NCBI RefSeq assembly: GCF_910592395.1
Contig: NC_088311.1
Span: 21,245,695-21,309,694 of the forward strand
Origin: Lineus longissimus
Taxonomy: Eukaryota; Nemertea; Pilidiophora; Heteronemertea; Lineidae
Length of the DNA: 64,000 nucleotides
Reading direction: 5' to 3'
The notes below the pieces were generated by a model. It saw only the letters and a list, made by a program, of their open reading frames with translations. It ran no database searches and was not told the origin of the DNA. Position numbers and translations under genes: made by a program. Below, piece by piece: positions 10,001 to 22,050 of the stretch (position 1 is the first letter of the stretch; every line of letters begins with the position of its first letter).

Positions 10001-13000
10001 CGAGCGTAAATAATCGACCGCAAATTAAACATTTTGTCCCTTTTGTCGCCGTCATCAACTGTGTCCCGTTTCGTCGCGGGTCCTCGCGAAGTTATGATAG
10101 CAATTCTCTTGCTACCAAATTACACGTTGCAACAATGGGTGAAGGTAGACTGTTCACCCAAACAATAACAGCTGAACGTGTAAAACAACATTCCACAATG
10201 CACACCAATTTAAGACATTGTTAACGTGAATTTGTGATTCCTGGCTGAAACTAATGCGAAAGACATTGTACCTTCGGTGTCTGCGAATTCGGAAGTTGGA
10301 AGTTTTATTTCGGGATTTTCTGCAAATTTTGTGACCAGATTGTGACAATTGTCTCAACCATTATTGACGTAGTTTTTCTGCCATTAAAGCACAGGGGGTT
10401 AACACTGATGGAATTAAAGAGTATTGTTTTAGCGAACACCAGTCCAGTTTTTCAAGGGGTAAAGTTCTGTCGTCCAGTGTTACGCAGAACGGCATGCACC
10501 CAGACTTAAAAACACTGCTTTTATAAAAAAATTCAAATGGACGCCCGACACTTATTAAAAATAGCGACACTGACAGTTCTGAGTAACGTTTAATACAGGG
10601 TTTAACCGAAAACCGGAATTTCACAAGTGCTGACGGAATGTCTCAACAATTAAGTTGTCCGTCGATAATGTCGCACCTCGGGCGTTGGTGAGGCAAGATT
10701 TTGAGATAAAGACGAAGATTAAATCATTTCTTCTTGATGTTGCCGCTTAACGTTCGCGCCCGCCACCACCGATGTACTTCTCAACGACAATTATTTGACA
10801 ATGGTTTGTCTATTGTTTTGTACTACATGTACTTATATACGTAGGATATGCGTAGGATATTTAGGGGTTATTAAAAGAATAAAAACAAAAAAAACCATAA
10901 CATGTTCAAGAATCGAGAATATACTAAAAGAAGTCGTCGAAATAAACGTCAGGTTGTCATCGAACTTATCCCCCGTCACCTGGTTGTGAATTACTCCTCG
11001 TAAGACAACATTGCCAGGGACCATGTTGGGCTCATCGGAAATTTCATTGAAGGAACTTGGTTGTAATAACTCCCTGTTCTGATCTTGAATAAACTTTGAA
11101 CAGAAAATTAATGGAGAAAATGTCACAACCTACCTTATTGCCAGAGACTATCGATCCTTCCCCTCTCTTAATAGACTGTAGAAATATTTCCCCACCGAGA
11201 GCTAACACAGAAGAATGGTCGTGTTGGTCACACCGCCGTGAGGTCGTTGGTACCTTGCCATGGGCTTTTTAAAGGCACGCACTTCGAGTTGTGTTGCAGA
11301 GAAAATTAAGTATCGGACAAAGGAGTTTACGTAGCAAGCTTTTAATGCTTTTATGCAAATTCCGACGTTGATTTAACTGGCTTGAGATTTTATAAATCCG
11401 ATCAAATTAACGGTATTTCAGAGGTTTTTCATGATTTCCTTACAGTGTCAGGTGTCCATGAGAATTCGCCTGAACAAGGTGAGGAAACACAAGAGTCCGG
11501 CGCACCTTTTGGCTGGACGACCGGCGTCAGATGGCAGGTTTTTCGCATTCACCAGACCCGATTGCGGTAGAATCCTCTAAGAAGTCAGCAATGCATGTGA
11601 AAGAGGAAGGCACAACCAAGCAATAGGTCTTAACTGTGTTTTAAGAACTGCTTCCAACCACGCGTGGATAGTGAATTGAACCCTGCATTGACTCCAACTC
11701 GTAGCGAAGGCTTTCCGACGTCTAAAGACAAGACGATGAAGCGAAGACAAGAATGGTGACAACTCGTCTCCTTACTGAAGACGCGCTAAATTCGGCCAGA
11801 ATAACCTTTCCGTCTTGAAATACTTATGAAAAATGAGTCAAAAGGGGTTTACTTATCAATTTATGAGCATGTTTAAAATGAAGACATATGCCAACATATC
11901 AATTAGGGACAACGCCATGGAGATGACACCGAGACAGTGTCCTCCCTAAACAAGTAAACGCGACGATAATTACAGACTCCCCTGACAACGCATAAACACA
12001 ATAAACGTGACTATAATTGACGATTCTTTTTCCATTGTTGTGATGTCGTCTGCTATAATTAAAAAGACAATCTTCCCGGTGTGAAAAGCAATGGACGCGG
12101 AATCAATAACAAATCAGTGACAACTAAGAAGTCTGTTGAATTATTGCCATTTGTCGTCGATCAATAATGTTTTCGACACCAGCAATTGACCCCCTGGGGA
12201 CTGCAGTGGTAAACTTGCCCATCAGGGACCGCGCTCACGGACCTCCCGATGATTGTGTTGAAAGTATGGTGTCCAAGTGGGCCTTTCCGTGTATTCTGCA
12301 CCAAACTATGTGTGGCAATGCCAACGACGCGGGCAGGCCTTGGTCAATTGGAGTGATGTCGCCTTTATGGCTTATAACGTTGTCTTGTCAATCTAAATCG
12401 AACGGGTATAACAGCAGTGTCACATAGTTTTCAATGACTGCGAGTTTATAACAGAAGTTTTGTCTTATAACCTCACTCTTCCTGCTAGTAATCAGTTCCT
12501 GCAGGTAATGGGAGATAGCATGACGCCCTTCCAGCTGATTATCGGTTTCTTCAGAATTTACTTTTCCGATTGGCTATCAGTTCCTGCAGGATGGGGACGG
12601 ACATGTGACTCTTTTAGCTGGTTATCAATTGAAAAACGCAACTTATCCGAAAGTAGGTCCATTGACCAAGAGAAGGTTGTTTATGATATAGGTCAACTGG
12701 CCCAGCCCCTTGGTTAATGGTCAACTTACCAGCAAGATTTGTCAGAGTTTACAAACACAATTTGGCAGTTGGCGAAGCAAGTTTGGCAGGCCCAGCCACA
12801 TGCAGATTAATGCACTTGGTAATCTATCTCTGTGCGAATGACAGTTTCTCCACCAACCATTATGATCCAAAAAGCACAAAGTCAAATGATTCGTTCTTGA
12901 AAAAGTCTTTAATAAACAATAATACCAATTGTTAACATTGACTAATTGAAAAGTAAAGGTACATTGTAGATTACACATCACATTAGCAGCAGCAAAATTA

Positions 13001-13100
13001 TGGATGAGTATACATCAGCGGTTATCACAAAATCTAAAATCTAAGCAGTCTATTTCTAAACTAATTACAAACAGTATCATCTGAACTATTATGCTGCAGC
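7045..13100. other. Gene-poor intergenic region
   Basis: No exon could be supported on either strand. The stretch 7480-7750 is richer in CpG than its surroundings and could be the promoter or first exon region of the XK-related gene. At 8546-8581 the 10-mer GGCTAATTAA repeats about three times, giving clustered TAATTA homeodomain-like cores. A G-run lies near 8897. Around 12480-12640 the phrase ATCAGTTCCTGCAGG occurs twice. The short open frames here lack splice sites and domain features. Confidence 0.45.
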
Positions 13101-13400
13101 ATGCTATCAAAAATGTTTAGAGAACTTTGTTTTGTCCCTAGTTCATAAAAAGGATTGATGATAAACATGAACTATGCAAGAAGGCATGCTATCAAAAATG
13201 TTTAGAGAACTTTGTTTTGTCCCTAGTTCATAAAAAGGATTGATGATAAACATGAACTATGCAAGAAGGCATGTTATCAAAAATATTTAGAGAAAATCGT
13301 TTTGTCCCCAGTTCATGAAAAGGATTGATGATAAAGCATGCTATCAAAAATGTTTAGAGAACATTGTTTTGTCCCCAGTATTGCAGTATGAAAAGGATTT
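13101..13400. repeat. 85-bp tandem repeat, about 3.6 copies
   Basis: Units begin with ATGCTATCAAAAATGTTTAG (one with ATGTTATC) at 13101, 13186, 13271 and 13338. The first two steps are exactly 85 bp; the third is 67 bp because of an internal deletion, and the last copy decays. The first two units are nearly identical, so the duplication is recent. Confidence 0.85.
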
Positions 13401-14569
13401 GATGATAACAATTAACTTGCGAGGAAGCATATAAACTGGACAGTCCAGTGAGCAGATCTTGAATATCACACACACCAATTATTGCATACATGTATTTACA
13501 AAAGCACACAACAATAGCGTTACCCAGTTGATTAAAGCAAGGCAACTTAATAAGGCATTTACATGTACATGGAGTATCAAGTAGCAAAAAATACTATCAG
13601 CATACTTCTCTCTTCAGATTGATACTTGTTAAGGAATCTTCCACTCTCCTCATCATATTGCAAGTGGCCTGTTTTCACACTAATAATACAAGATGACAAT
13701 GACTATCCACTAAATTGCATTTCCCATTCCCCCCCACCCAAAAGATAAGGCAAGAAAGTATGACATAACAAGGCATGCCTGTGACAAAAATCCTACAAAC
13801 CTAACCTTTTCATCATATTGCAAACGCTAATATCTCAAACTGTCTTGAAGGGACTAGATTATTTGATTGAGTTAAAATAACAGATTATCACTTGCAACAA
13901 TATACATGTAACACAGCTCATTCAAAATTCTAGGATTGCTGTTATAAAGATGATCAAAATGCACAAGGATTCTAATGTGTTCATCAATGTTCATGCATAT
14001 CTATACAAGTCTACACAGTCAGAAGTCTGCTGTACAGTACAGTGTAGGCACAAATCTATTCCTTCTTGGAAGTTATCAGTGTTACTTCTTTGAAGTGATA
14101 ATTTTTTATGTAAAGGCACTGAACAAGGACACAAAGTTCTCTCTTTTATTTAATAGAAAATAACAGAACTGACCATGGAAACGTTAACCAGAGTTCATTT
14201 TCAAATTTTTGAACAAATAAAGTAGGCCTAACCACCACCCAAATAAAGAGAAATGCTAGATTAAGAATACCTTCAGGTCTACTAAGTAGGATTTTGATTA
14301 TCATTTTGATTAATGGTTAATGAAGGAGTATTGAACACATCTAAAAATACTTTAAAACACATCTTCGATTAATGAAAGCGAAACTAACTTTTACAAACGA
14401 GTATTGCTCTAAAATATCATCGAAACTATTATATTCAACCATTTACAAGTTAGTGAGTACATATGCAAAATAATATCATGTTATTATAAAGTTCTGGAAT
14501 ATTGCCTCACGCAAAACTGCTGCCTAAGAAGGATGTACAAGTTTACATCAAAAATCACACAGGTCAACC
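13401..14569 (-). other. Probable 3' UTR of the coiled-coil gene
   Basis: AT-rich sequence with no exon. On the - strand a poly(A) signal AATAAA is present at 14145-14150, about 420 bp past the last open codon of the gene upstream, so at least 14140-14569 is likely 3' UTR. The rest is unassigned. Confidence 0.45.
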
Positions 14570-15592
14570 TCATGAATATATCAACGCTCTGTAGTAATCG
14601 TAATCTTTCAAGCCAGCATTGCCCCTGACCTTGGGAACAGAAGCAGACGTCAAGCTACCATTGACCTTGACCTCAGAAATGGGAGCAGACGTCTCCAAAC
14701 AGTTGTTTGCATCACCATATGTGAAATATTTTGCCCCTGGAATGTGATTTTGCCGTACCATTGTCTGACTGCTCCCAAAACCATCGAGAGATTTAGCAAG
14801 AGGAACATTTTCAATGTGTTCATACCTTGGCAAGCTGCCATTTTCATTAAATCTCACCATTTTGCCTCGGCCATGCTCTGCTCTAAAATAATCACTTTTA
14901 ATTGGATTCGTCATGGAGAAACCTACACAAGTTGACTTTGAGGCAATCGAACCAACCTCTTTTGAACTCATGGCCAGGGAATTCACATCCTGTGAACGGT
15001 TGGCCACCTCGAAATTGTAGGCAACAGGAAGAGAATCTTTTGAACTCAAGACCAAGGAATTTACATCAGGTGAACTAGGGGCAACAGTCATCCCATCCTC
15101 TCGTGAAACAAACCCACCAGAAATCTTAAAGTTACCATCTTTTTCTCCACCAGACTCTGATGCATCATAAAATTCTTGACCGTCTGCATAGTCTAGTTTC
15201 ATTTTTCCACCAAGAAACTGGGATCGTGCATCTTTTTCTTTGATGTCAAGGAACAAGTGGTGTATTTGGTTTTCAACACTTTCATCTCCTTCCCCATCGT
15301 CCATGAAAGGATTTCTCCAAAAGTTCTGATCATCTATGCGACTACTCTCCATATAGTCATGCTCACTCATATCATCGGAACCTGCATCATCGCAAAGTGG
15401 GTCGAAATGAAAAGATACACTTTTTGGTTTTGCTGGGAGATTAGATGCAGATTTCCCCGATGTCATTCTGAAACCGTTCTGTAAATGTTTCCGCTTCACT
15501 CTTTCCTTTGGACAACCCCAAACTTTACTACTCCGTGTCGATTTCGCGGCCTCAGTTTTGGTGGATGTGTTAATTGCAGTCTTGTGAGGTCG
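14570..15592 (-). other. In-frame 340-codon extension after TGA
   Basis: Directly after the TGA that ends the coiled-coil gene the same frame is open for 340 codons, to a stop at 14570-14572. It begins RPHKTAINTSTKTEAAKSTR. The content looks like real protein: acidic and serine-rich, with a repeated DVNSL..SSK phrase about 33 residues apart, and no AATAAA on the - strand within it that would cut the transcript. It has no good start of its own at its beginning. Options are stop-codon readthrough, a nonsense allele or assembly error, or a splice variant that skips the TGA. No known domain is recognised. Confidence 0.6.
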
Positions 15593-18500
15593 TCATCTTT
15601 TTAGGTCTGATAGCGAGATGTCGTAGTTGGTGAGTGTTTCCGTTTCATCGTCAGAGAGGTTGAGACTGTAGAGATCCTCATCAAAGACTGAAATGAATAA
15701 TGGAAACTTTAAATTTTCTGATACGGATCACTGTCACATACATGTAAGGGATGTCTAATTCAGATTGGATATGGGGCCTACAATGTTAGAGTCTTATTCA
15801 GATTAGGGGGCTGCAATTTTAGAGTATAATTCTGGTTAGGGGTCTACAATTTCAGAGAAATCGGCCATCTTAGCGTATAAAACTTGTTCACAGTAGGTTA
15901 TCGATACACTGCAATGGTATTTTCATTTGAGCCACTCACGATACACTCTCAGTTCAGGTTCATTCACAATAATGTCTTATGCTAACTGGGGTGGTCTCAA
16001 CCCACCCTGAGCAAAACGGAAAGAGATGTTGACTCACCCAGGTCGGAGCCTTTCCGCCTTGCTTTTGGCGTAAATGAGAAATCTGAGCTGTCATAGTCGG
16101 CAAGGTCTGTACTGTCACTGAGGGTCAGGTCATCCAGGTCAAACTCTATCTTGGGTTTGGTAGGTGGAGAGTGGTCTAATGGAGACTGCTTTGGTTTGCT
16201 GAGGATGCCTGCACAAAGAGATGAAGAAGAGATTATTCAATAACTGGTTCGACATGGGTGACAGAGTGGACACTCAAGTTTAACCAATCATGTTACAGCA
16301 TTGTGTCAGTTTCAAGACTAGAGGACTCAAAAGTTATGGTTAGTTCACAACTTCAGAATTCCAATGAGCCTAATCATGGATTAATTTCCCGCAGAGCCAA
16401 GATGCAACCTAGAATATATAAGAAACAGAGACAACACATATAGTTAATTTACTAACCTGTGCTTGTAGCTTTCACAGAGTCCCCAAACCTGACTGTTGAG
16501 GCATTATTGACGGTGGATTCCATGCCATCTAGTTTATCCCTGAGTGCTATCATAGTTTCTCTGAAAAATCAACAAAAGATTCATAACACAAAGCGTATAT
16601 TCGCAATAGGAATGAATGATTTGCCAAAAAACTAGATAACACAAGTGCAACAATCCACCAATAGGTCTTTAGAAGGCTGTTTATTTTAACAGGAGGTGAC
16701 CTCAGGTCTGAGTTTAATATAGCAATGAGCAGCAGACCTTCCGTGTTAGGAAAGTAATGATCCCAATGATGTGACTGTCACAGTTCTTGAATGTTGCACA
16801 CAGTTCTTGAATAGAATACAGGATAAGTGTTTACAATGTCCCCTCACCTCAATTCATGTAGCTGCAGTCTCTCAAAATCTCTATCCTCTAACGTTTTATT
16901 AAAGTCCTTCGAGTGGTTCATTTGAGTATCAGACACATCTCTAAAGGTCTGAAAGGAAAGCAAAAGATAGGCTTATCTTTAAGCGGCCTGTTTTGGAGTT
17001 GAGCTTAAGATATCAATACCAAACTGGAGTTTTTAGTTGTCACACCAAACACAACAAGTTTGGAGCTAAAACGCAGGCCAAATTCAAAGCAGCAGCTGGG
17101 TGAAGTGGATTCTAAAGTGAGATGATTTTTTTTAACCCGGCGTTGTAGTCTTTGAGTGGCAAGCTCATAATGCTTCATGAATGCTGTGGTGCAGTAAAAG
17201 TATTTTACTGTGAGATTGAACACACAAAGGGGAAACTCCATCACATCAAATGGACCTACATGGGATCAACTGACTGGTGTGCACCACAACACGCCAGTTT
17301 ACGATCAGGTGAATGAATGACCTTCACCCTGCAGGGCAGTTTTCTTATCTAATGTATAGGTGATGTATCTCTATTGCGGATTGAGTGTGACGCGGTTTGT
17401 TTCGCATCGATGTCAGTTTCAAGTGCAGTGTGACCCGAACCGATACAGTGAAATCGGTTTCGGTATTTCGGAATAGGGAAGTCGGCATGAATGCGAAACA
17501 AGTGTGAACGCAGCTATTCAATGAAGCTCTCATCAATGCTTACCCTGTCCATCCTATCATGTCTCCTTGTCAGCTCCTTATTGTCTGTCACAGCAGACGC
17601 CAACTCCAGCTCTAATCTCACTGAAAATAAGAATACCGCCACATGATAAAATTTACACCTAACCTCGGTCCATCCTGGATCTAGAATTCAGATGAGCCAC
17701 AAAATGCTACAATACAACTTGAACATTTCCAACAGGTACTCATTTGTAAAACAGCCCCATTAAAATGTTCCACTATCGTAACTATAGCTACTTTTCTTGA
17801 AAAGGTGATCTGATCATTATCATTATCATGAGTGTCATATCGCTTTTGAAGCAGAAGGCTGTGTTTTCTTCATACAAAATCAGTCTAAAGAATAACTCCT
17901 CAAGTGTTTTCTACTAGTACTAACATTACCAGAACTCACCTATTCTAGTTTTTGTAGTTTCTATATCTCGTCTGATTGCCTCGCACTCATCTCTTGTAAA
18001 TAATCTCCTGCAATGACATCAAAAACTCATGTAAACACTACTTAAAAATTCACATTCCAAACAAGGAAACACTCTAACATTCACAGATACGTTATCATTC
18101 GGAAAAGCTGTGCTCTACACATGTAATTGAGAGTGGAAAGAAGCCAGGACGCAGTGTAAAGTATCCAAGATTAGAAGAGACAAAAACCGACTGTCACTGT
18201 TTTCTTGTCCACCACTTACAACTCATTGATCTCTCTACTAAGGGCACCAATCTGGCTCTCTCCGTACTGTCTGTCCTCCTCCCGGCCCTTGTAGCGCTGC
18301 AACTCGGTCTGCAGGTCATGAACCTCCCCGATCATATTCCGCTTCCATTCCTCCATCTTTCTCTCCGTCTGGAGATCTACGCCCTTCTCAGCTAGACGAT
18401 CACGCACGCTGTTCAAGTCACCTGCAAATACATAAAAATGACTTGTAAGATAAAGATATTTCCTGGTGTACTGGGCAATGGTTTTGACTCATTCTAACAT

Positions 18501-21413
18501 ACAGTAGTCCCAAAAAGAATGGAATCATTGAACAAGATATGGCTCAGCCTGGGGTAGAAGTCAGACATGACAAAATGACACAGTTCCCCAGGGAGACCTG
18601 GACGACTTTATCATACCTTTGTCAAAAACAGTCAACCTTACCAGGTAATACTTACTAACCTTTCATTTCCATGATGTCTTTATGATACTGGTCACGTTCC
18701 TTCTCTAACTTTCGCACAGTTTTCTTCAGGGAGGCCAGCTCCTAAGCAAGTAAAACAAATACCGGTATCATAAGTGATGCTGGCCTATAGTTATTGTAAA
18801 TTTTGACAGTATATTGCTTCTATCCTGATCCTGACATGAAAATCGCAATGTTGATATCAAACCACGGTGTACCCACGGGAGGCAAGTCGTCGTGTTCTAC
18901 AGACATTGACAGAACTCTTCAGCTGAAACACTTCTAGTATCTCCATAGCTTCTCTAAAGCTTCTCACAAAGGTACAAAGAATCAGAGGGGGAGGGGGTAA
19001 CTTACCCTATTCTGAGCCTCCACCTTGTCATTTAGCAAGGTTATCACAGCAGGCGATTGTTCTACAGGCACATGATGGTTATTCTCCAGTTGCAGAGTGT
19101 CAGCAGTAACGTCACGATTGAAGCCATCCTTGTATAGATTTGGCTTGGTATATGGTGAGGTCAGCAGTGGGGTACTCCCGTTCAGGAGAGTATTATGATT
19201 GTTAAGGCCATTTGGATACGACTTGGTCAGAATGTTGGAAGTTTCTGAAACGTGACAAGATATGTCTTTTTCAGGAAAATTGAGCTATTGTATACACAAG
19301 GTAAATTGTTTTTTATCATACAATATTGACACCAAGAAGTTTTTGGCAGAAGGTACGATTCAACAAGCTCTTGGCAGAGAAAGTAAGTACCGTTAGAGCA
19401 GAAAAAACTAAAACGTACCTAGTGGTGATGGAGCATGTAGGATGGCAATATTTCGGGACAAACTGTGAGCTGAACTCAGTCGTTGCTGCAATGAAAACAG
19501 TTAGGATTTAATCAAGTGTCAAAACTGATAATCTGAAGGAAGGGTTCCAAATTGGAAGATTAACAGGAAATCAAATCCTGCCAACTTTTGAGCCAACAAT
19601 GTAAAAAAGGCTTTTTAAAAATAGAATATAAGATTATTCAAGGCTGTAGCAACTTGATATTGTCCCAATCAAAGTTAAACCATACTAGGTGATCTCTGCT
19701 CTCTTATCATGTCCATGAGTCTAGACACTCAATGCACTATAAATCATTTACGTGGAGTATCACGAATGTTTGATTTCACTGACTGCTGGTTTCAAAGCAA
19801 CCTCAAGCTAAACTTTGTGCATGATTAGTATAAGTAATCACAATCGCTGAATAGAATATTTTCATCAATAAATCATTCCAGGATTACACGCCATATATCT
19901 TATAATTGGCTCAGGGGAGTAATATTCCACAACCCATGGAGTCACGGCCAGAGTAATCACAACAATTGACATTTTAATGAGTAAGCAAGTTCAATGAGGC
20001 TTGCCGACTGAATTTCTTTCCATTTGATCGCTGAAGTAACTTTGTCCACATTTCATTCATTTTTTTATGATAGTATTGACAGAATGACCGACGCATGAAT
20101 ATTTGAAACGAGGTTATGGCAGAATGCATCGGTAGTTACATTTTTCAATAGCAATACATTTATGCCAGAATTATGTACTCAACTTCAGTGCTTCTGTTCA
20201 CAATTTACAGATTTTTAATCAAGGGAGACCAAATGTTGTATCATGTTGAGCGCCGGGATTATGATAAGGAGGTCTTGGGTTTGAAATTTGGAAGGATCAG
20301 CTCTGTTTTGTCTTTGCGTCCTTGAGCAAGACACTCAATGCTACAATTTACATGTATTCATCTCTCTCTCACCAAAAAGAAAACCTGTTTTAGGCGTGTG
20401 TTAGTTAGACATACATGTAGTCTACACACAGAAGGTTATAAAGTCTTAACATTTCAAAGCCCAGTGGATCATTTTTAATCCCATTCTATACTCTAAACTG
20501 TTTGAGTGTGGCTTAAATTGTTGTCCACTGTACACACTGTACAACATGCAGGTAAGTAAAATAAACACAGATTTGACAAAGACATGTTTTTCCTAAACAG
20601 GTTATCAGCAGTGCTACATGTATTTTCCTGCTAAGGGCGAAGTTTTTTACAAATGACTATAATAAAGAATCATTCCTTAAATTATGGTCAGTTGAATTGG
20701 TGCCATGTTAAGTGGAACTGGTAGCTTGACTGTGATTCAATTGTAATTTGTAAGAAATTGGCGCTGACAGTCATTGGGTAGGGTACACCCTTCAGGACTT
20801 TGAATCAGATCGCATCAGAGTCGGTAGAAGCTGGAACAAAACTGTTTGCACAAACCAGACTCGGGCACAGTACTCAATCATGCTGAGCAATCACGCTGCA
20901 TAGACCCAGGGCATCACCTGTCAAAAATGTCAGCGACTATCTTGATAGGCCAAGGCCTGGTGATCATTTCATAACAATTAGTATTTCCGTGTTTGCTGTC
21001 TTTGATTCGTGGTGTCGCTTCTTTAGTGTGCAACTGCAAGTGTTACGAGCAACGTGTGACGTCATGTCTTACTAACGTAGCGCGATATTGACAATCGCCA
21101 CGTCATGACAAGATGGTGCATATTTTATGAGAGGCCTAATAATTTTTTTTCTACTCACAGCCCTTTTCAGTTGGAGAATAAATGAAGAATTCTGCCCAAA
21201 CAACTGTCAACACGTTCGTCTATAGCTTTCCACGTACCTGTGTAGCACTGTAGGCCTACTCCACATATACAATACAATACATTCGCAGTGTAATGTGCAT
21301 ACCGGTGTACGTGCAATGGTGCATATACGTGTGATACTCTCACTCACCCGAACTCTCGCCAAGTTTGACTCTGTTTCTCTAACAATCGAAGAGAAACGAT
21401 CCTCCCAACTCAT
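15593..21413 (-). CDS. Coiled-coil protein, family not recognised
   Basis: Twelve exons join in one frame: 21348-21413, 19419-19485, 19006-19244, 18660-18741, 18220-18421, 17940-18007, 17544-17620, 16848-16948, 16457-16560, 16038-16208 and 15593-15687; these eleven carry the annotated frame, and the last continues past TGA into the 340-codon extension counted as the twelfth coding block. The phases agree at every junction. The protein up to TGA starts MSWEDRFSSIVRETESNLAR and ends TNYDISLSDLKR, about 420 residues. Its middle (exons at 18741 to 16457) is rich in heptad-like Leu, Glu, Lys and Arg (for example EWKRNMIGEVHDLQTELQRY), typical of a coiled coil. The C-terminal part is acidic and Ser-rich (FDLDDLTLSDSTDLADYD). 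This pattern is common in cytoskeletal, centrosomal or ciliary proteins, but I cannot name a family. It is divergent from the nine-TM gene across a short promoter. Confidence 0.75.
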
Positions 21414-21592
21414 TGTGCACAATAAGTAATTGAATCACTCTCAGTAAAACTATCTAAAATAGGACAAAAATGTATGATGAGTGTTGAAATCGGTGAAGTT
21501 TTCACGTCGAGCGAACTGTCAAAATCGTCATTCCTCCATTTTTTTGGGTTCACCCTTTACGAAATCGAGGCTCTGGCAACAAGTAAACAACA
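21414..21592. promoter_or_regulatory. Short bidirectional promoter region
   Basis: About 180 bp separate the start codon of the coiled-coil gene on the - strand (21413) from a likely 5' exon of the nine-TM gene on the + strand. No TATA box is obvious. AACATGGCGGAC at 21590-21601, at the right edge, resembles the YY1-type element often found just downstream of TATA-less start sites. Shared control of both genes is an inference from spacing. Confidence 0.45.
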
Positions 21593-22050
21593 TGGCGGAC
21601 GAGGAAAACTTTGTAAGATTTTTTTCAGAGATTTTGTGTCAAAATGAAGACAATGCCTTTGTTTTTGTGCTTTATTCTCTTATTATTGTTGTGTATTTGG
21701 AGATAGAGAACGTAAAGAATGTTAAAATGTGACTTTTAATACAATAGAATTGCGTGATAACGCAAACTTAGTCATGAAAATCCATCCAGATAATGAACAC
21801 TGCACGGTTTAACAGAAAAAGGTGTCCCTGAGGAATTTGTCCCCAGTGTCATCATTTATATCCTAATGGCGAGTATTGTCGCCTGTCCTACGGTACGCCT
21901 ATGGTATCTTTTTAACAGCTTTTATTTTGGAAATTTTATTTTATCTAATACACTTAATTTTCAGATTTCGTATAAAAAGGAGAACTGAAAACACTAGAAC
22001 TTAGAAGCTGATGAGAGATAGTGTTCATTTCTGATAGCAGAGCCAGCACG
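21593..22050 (+). promoter_or_regulatory. Probable spliced 5' leader with short uORF
   Basis: ATGGCGGACGAGGAAAACTTT at 21593 runs into a donor GTAAGA. An acceptor TTTTCAG precedes 21965. Joining them gives a 14-codon frame (MADEENFISYKKEN, then stop) ahead of the main ATG at 22051. It cannot be the N terminus of the main protein, because the phase is wrong and a stop follows. It would be a uORF in the 5' leader if this splicing is right. Confidence 0.4.

Noticed and set aside
12167-12427. 86-codon + frame
   Set aside because: No splice sites, no motif and ordinary noncoding composition around it.
15593-15595. TGA as selenocysteine
   Set aside because: The protein is a coiled coil with no redox motif around the TGA, and I could not find a convincing SECIS element by eye in the 3' region. 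Readthrough or an allele is simpler.
21593-21613. MADEENF as the true N terminus of the nine-TM protein
   Set aside because: Splicing to the acceptor at 21964 gives a stop after seven more codons, and other acceptors before 22051 that I tried put the main frame out of phase.
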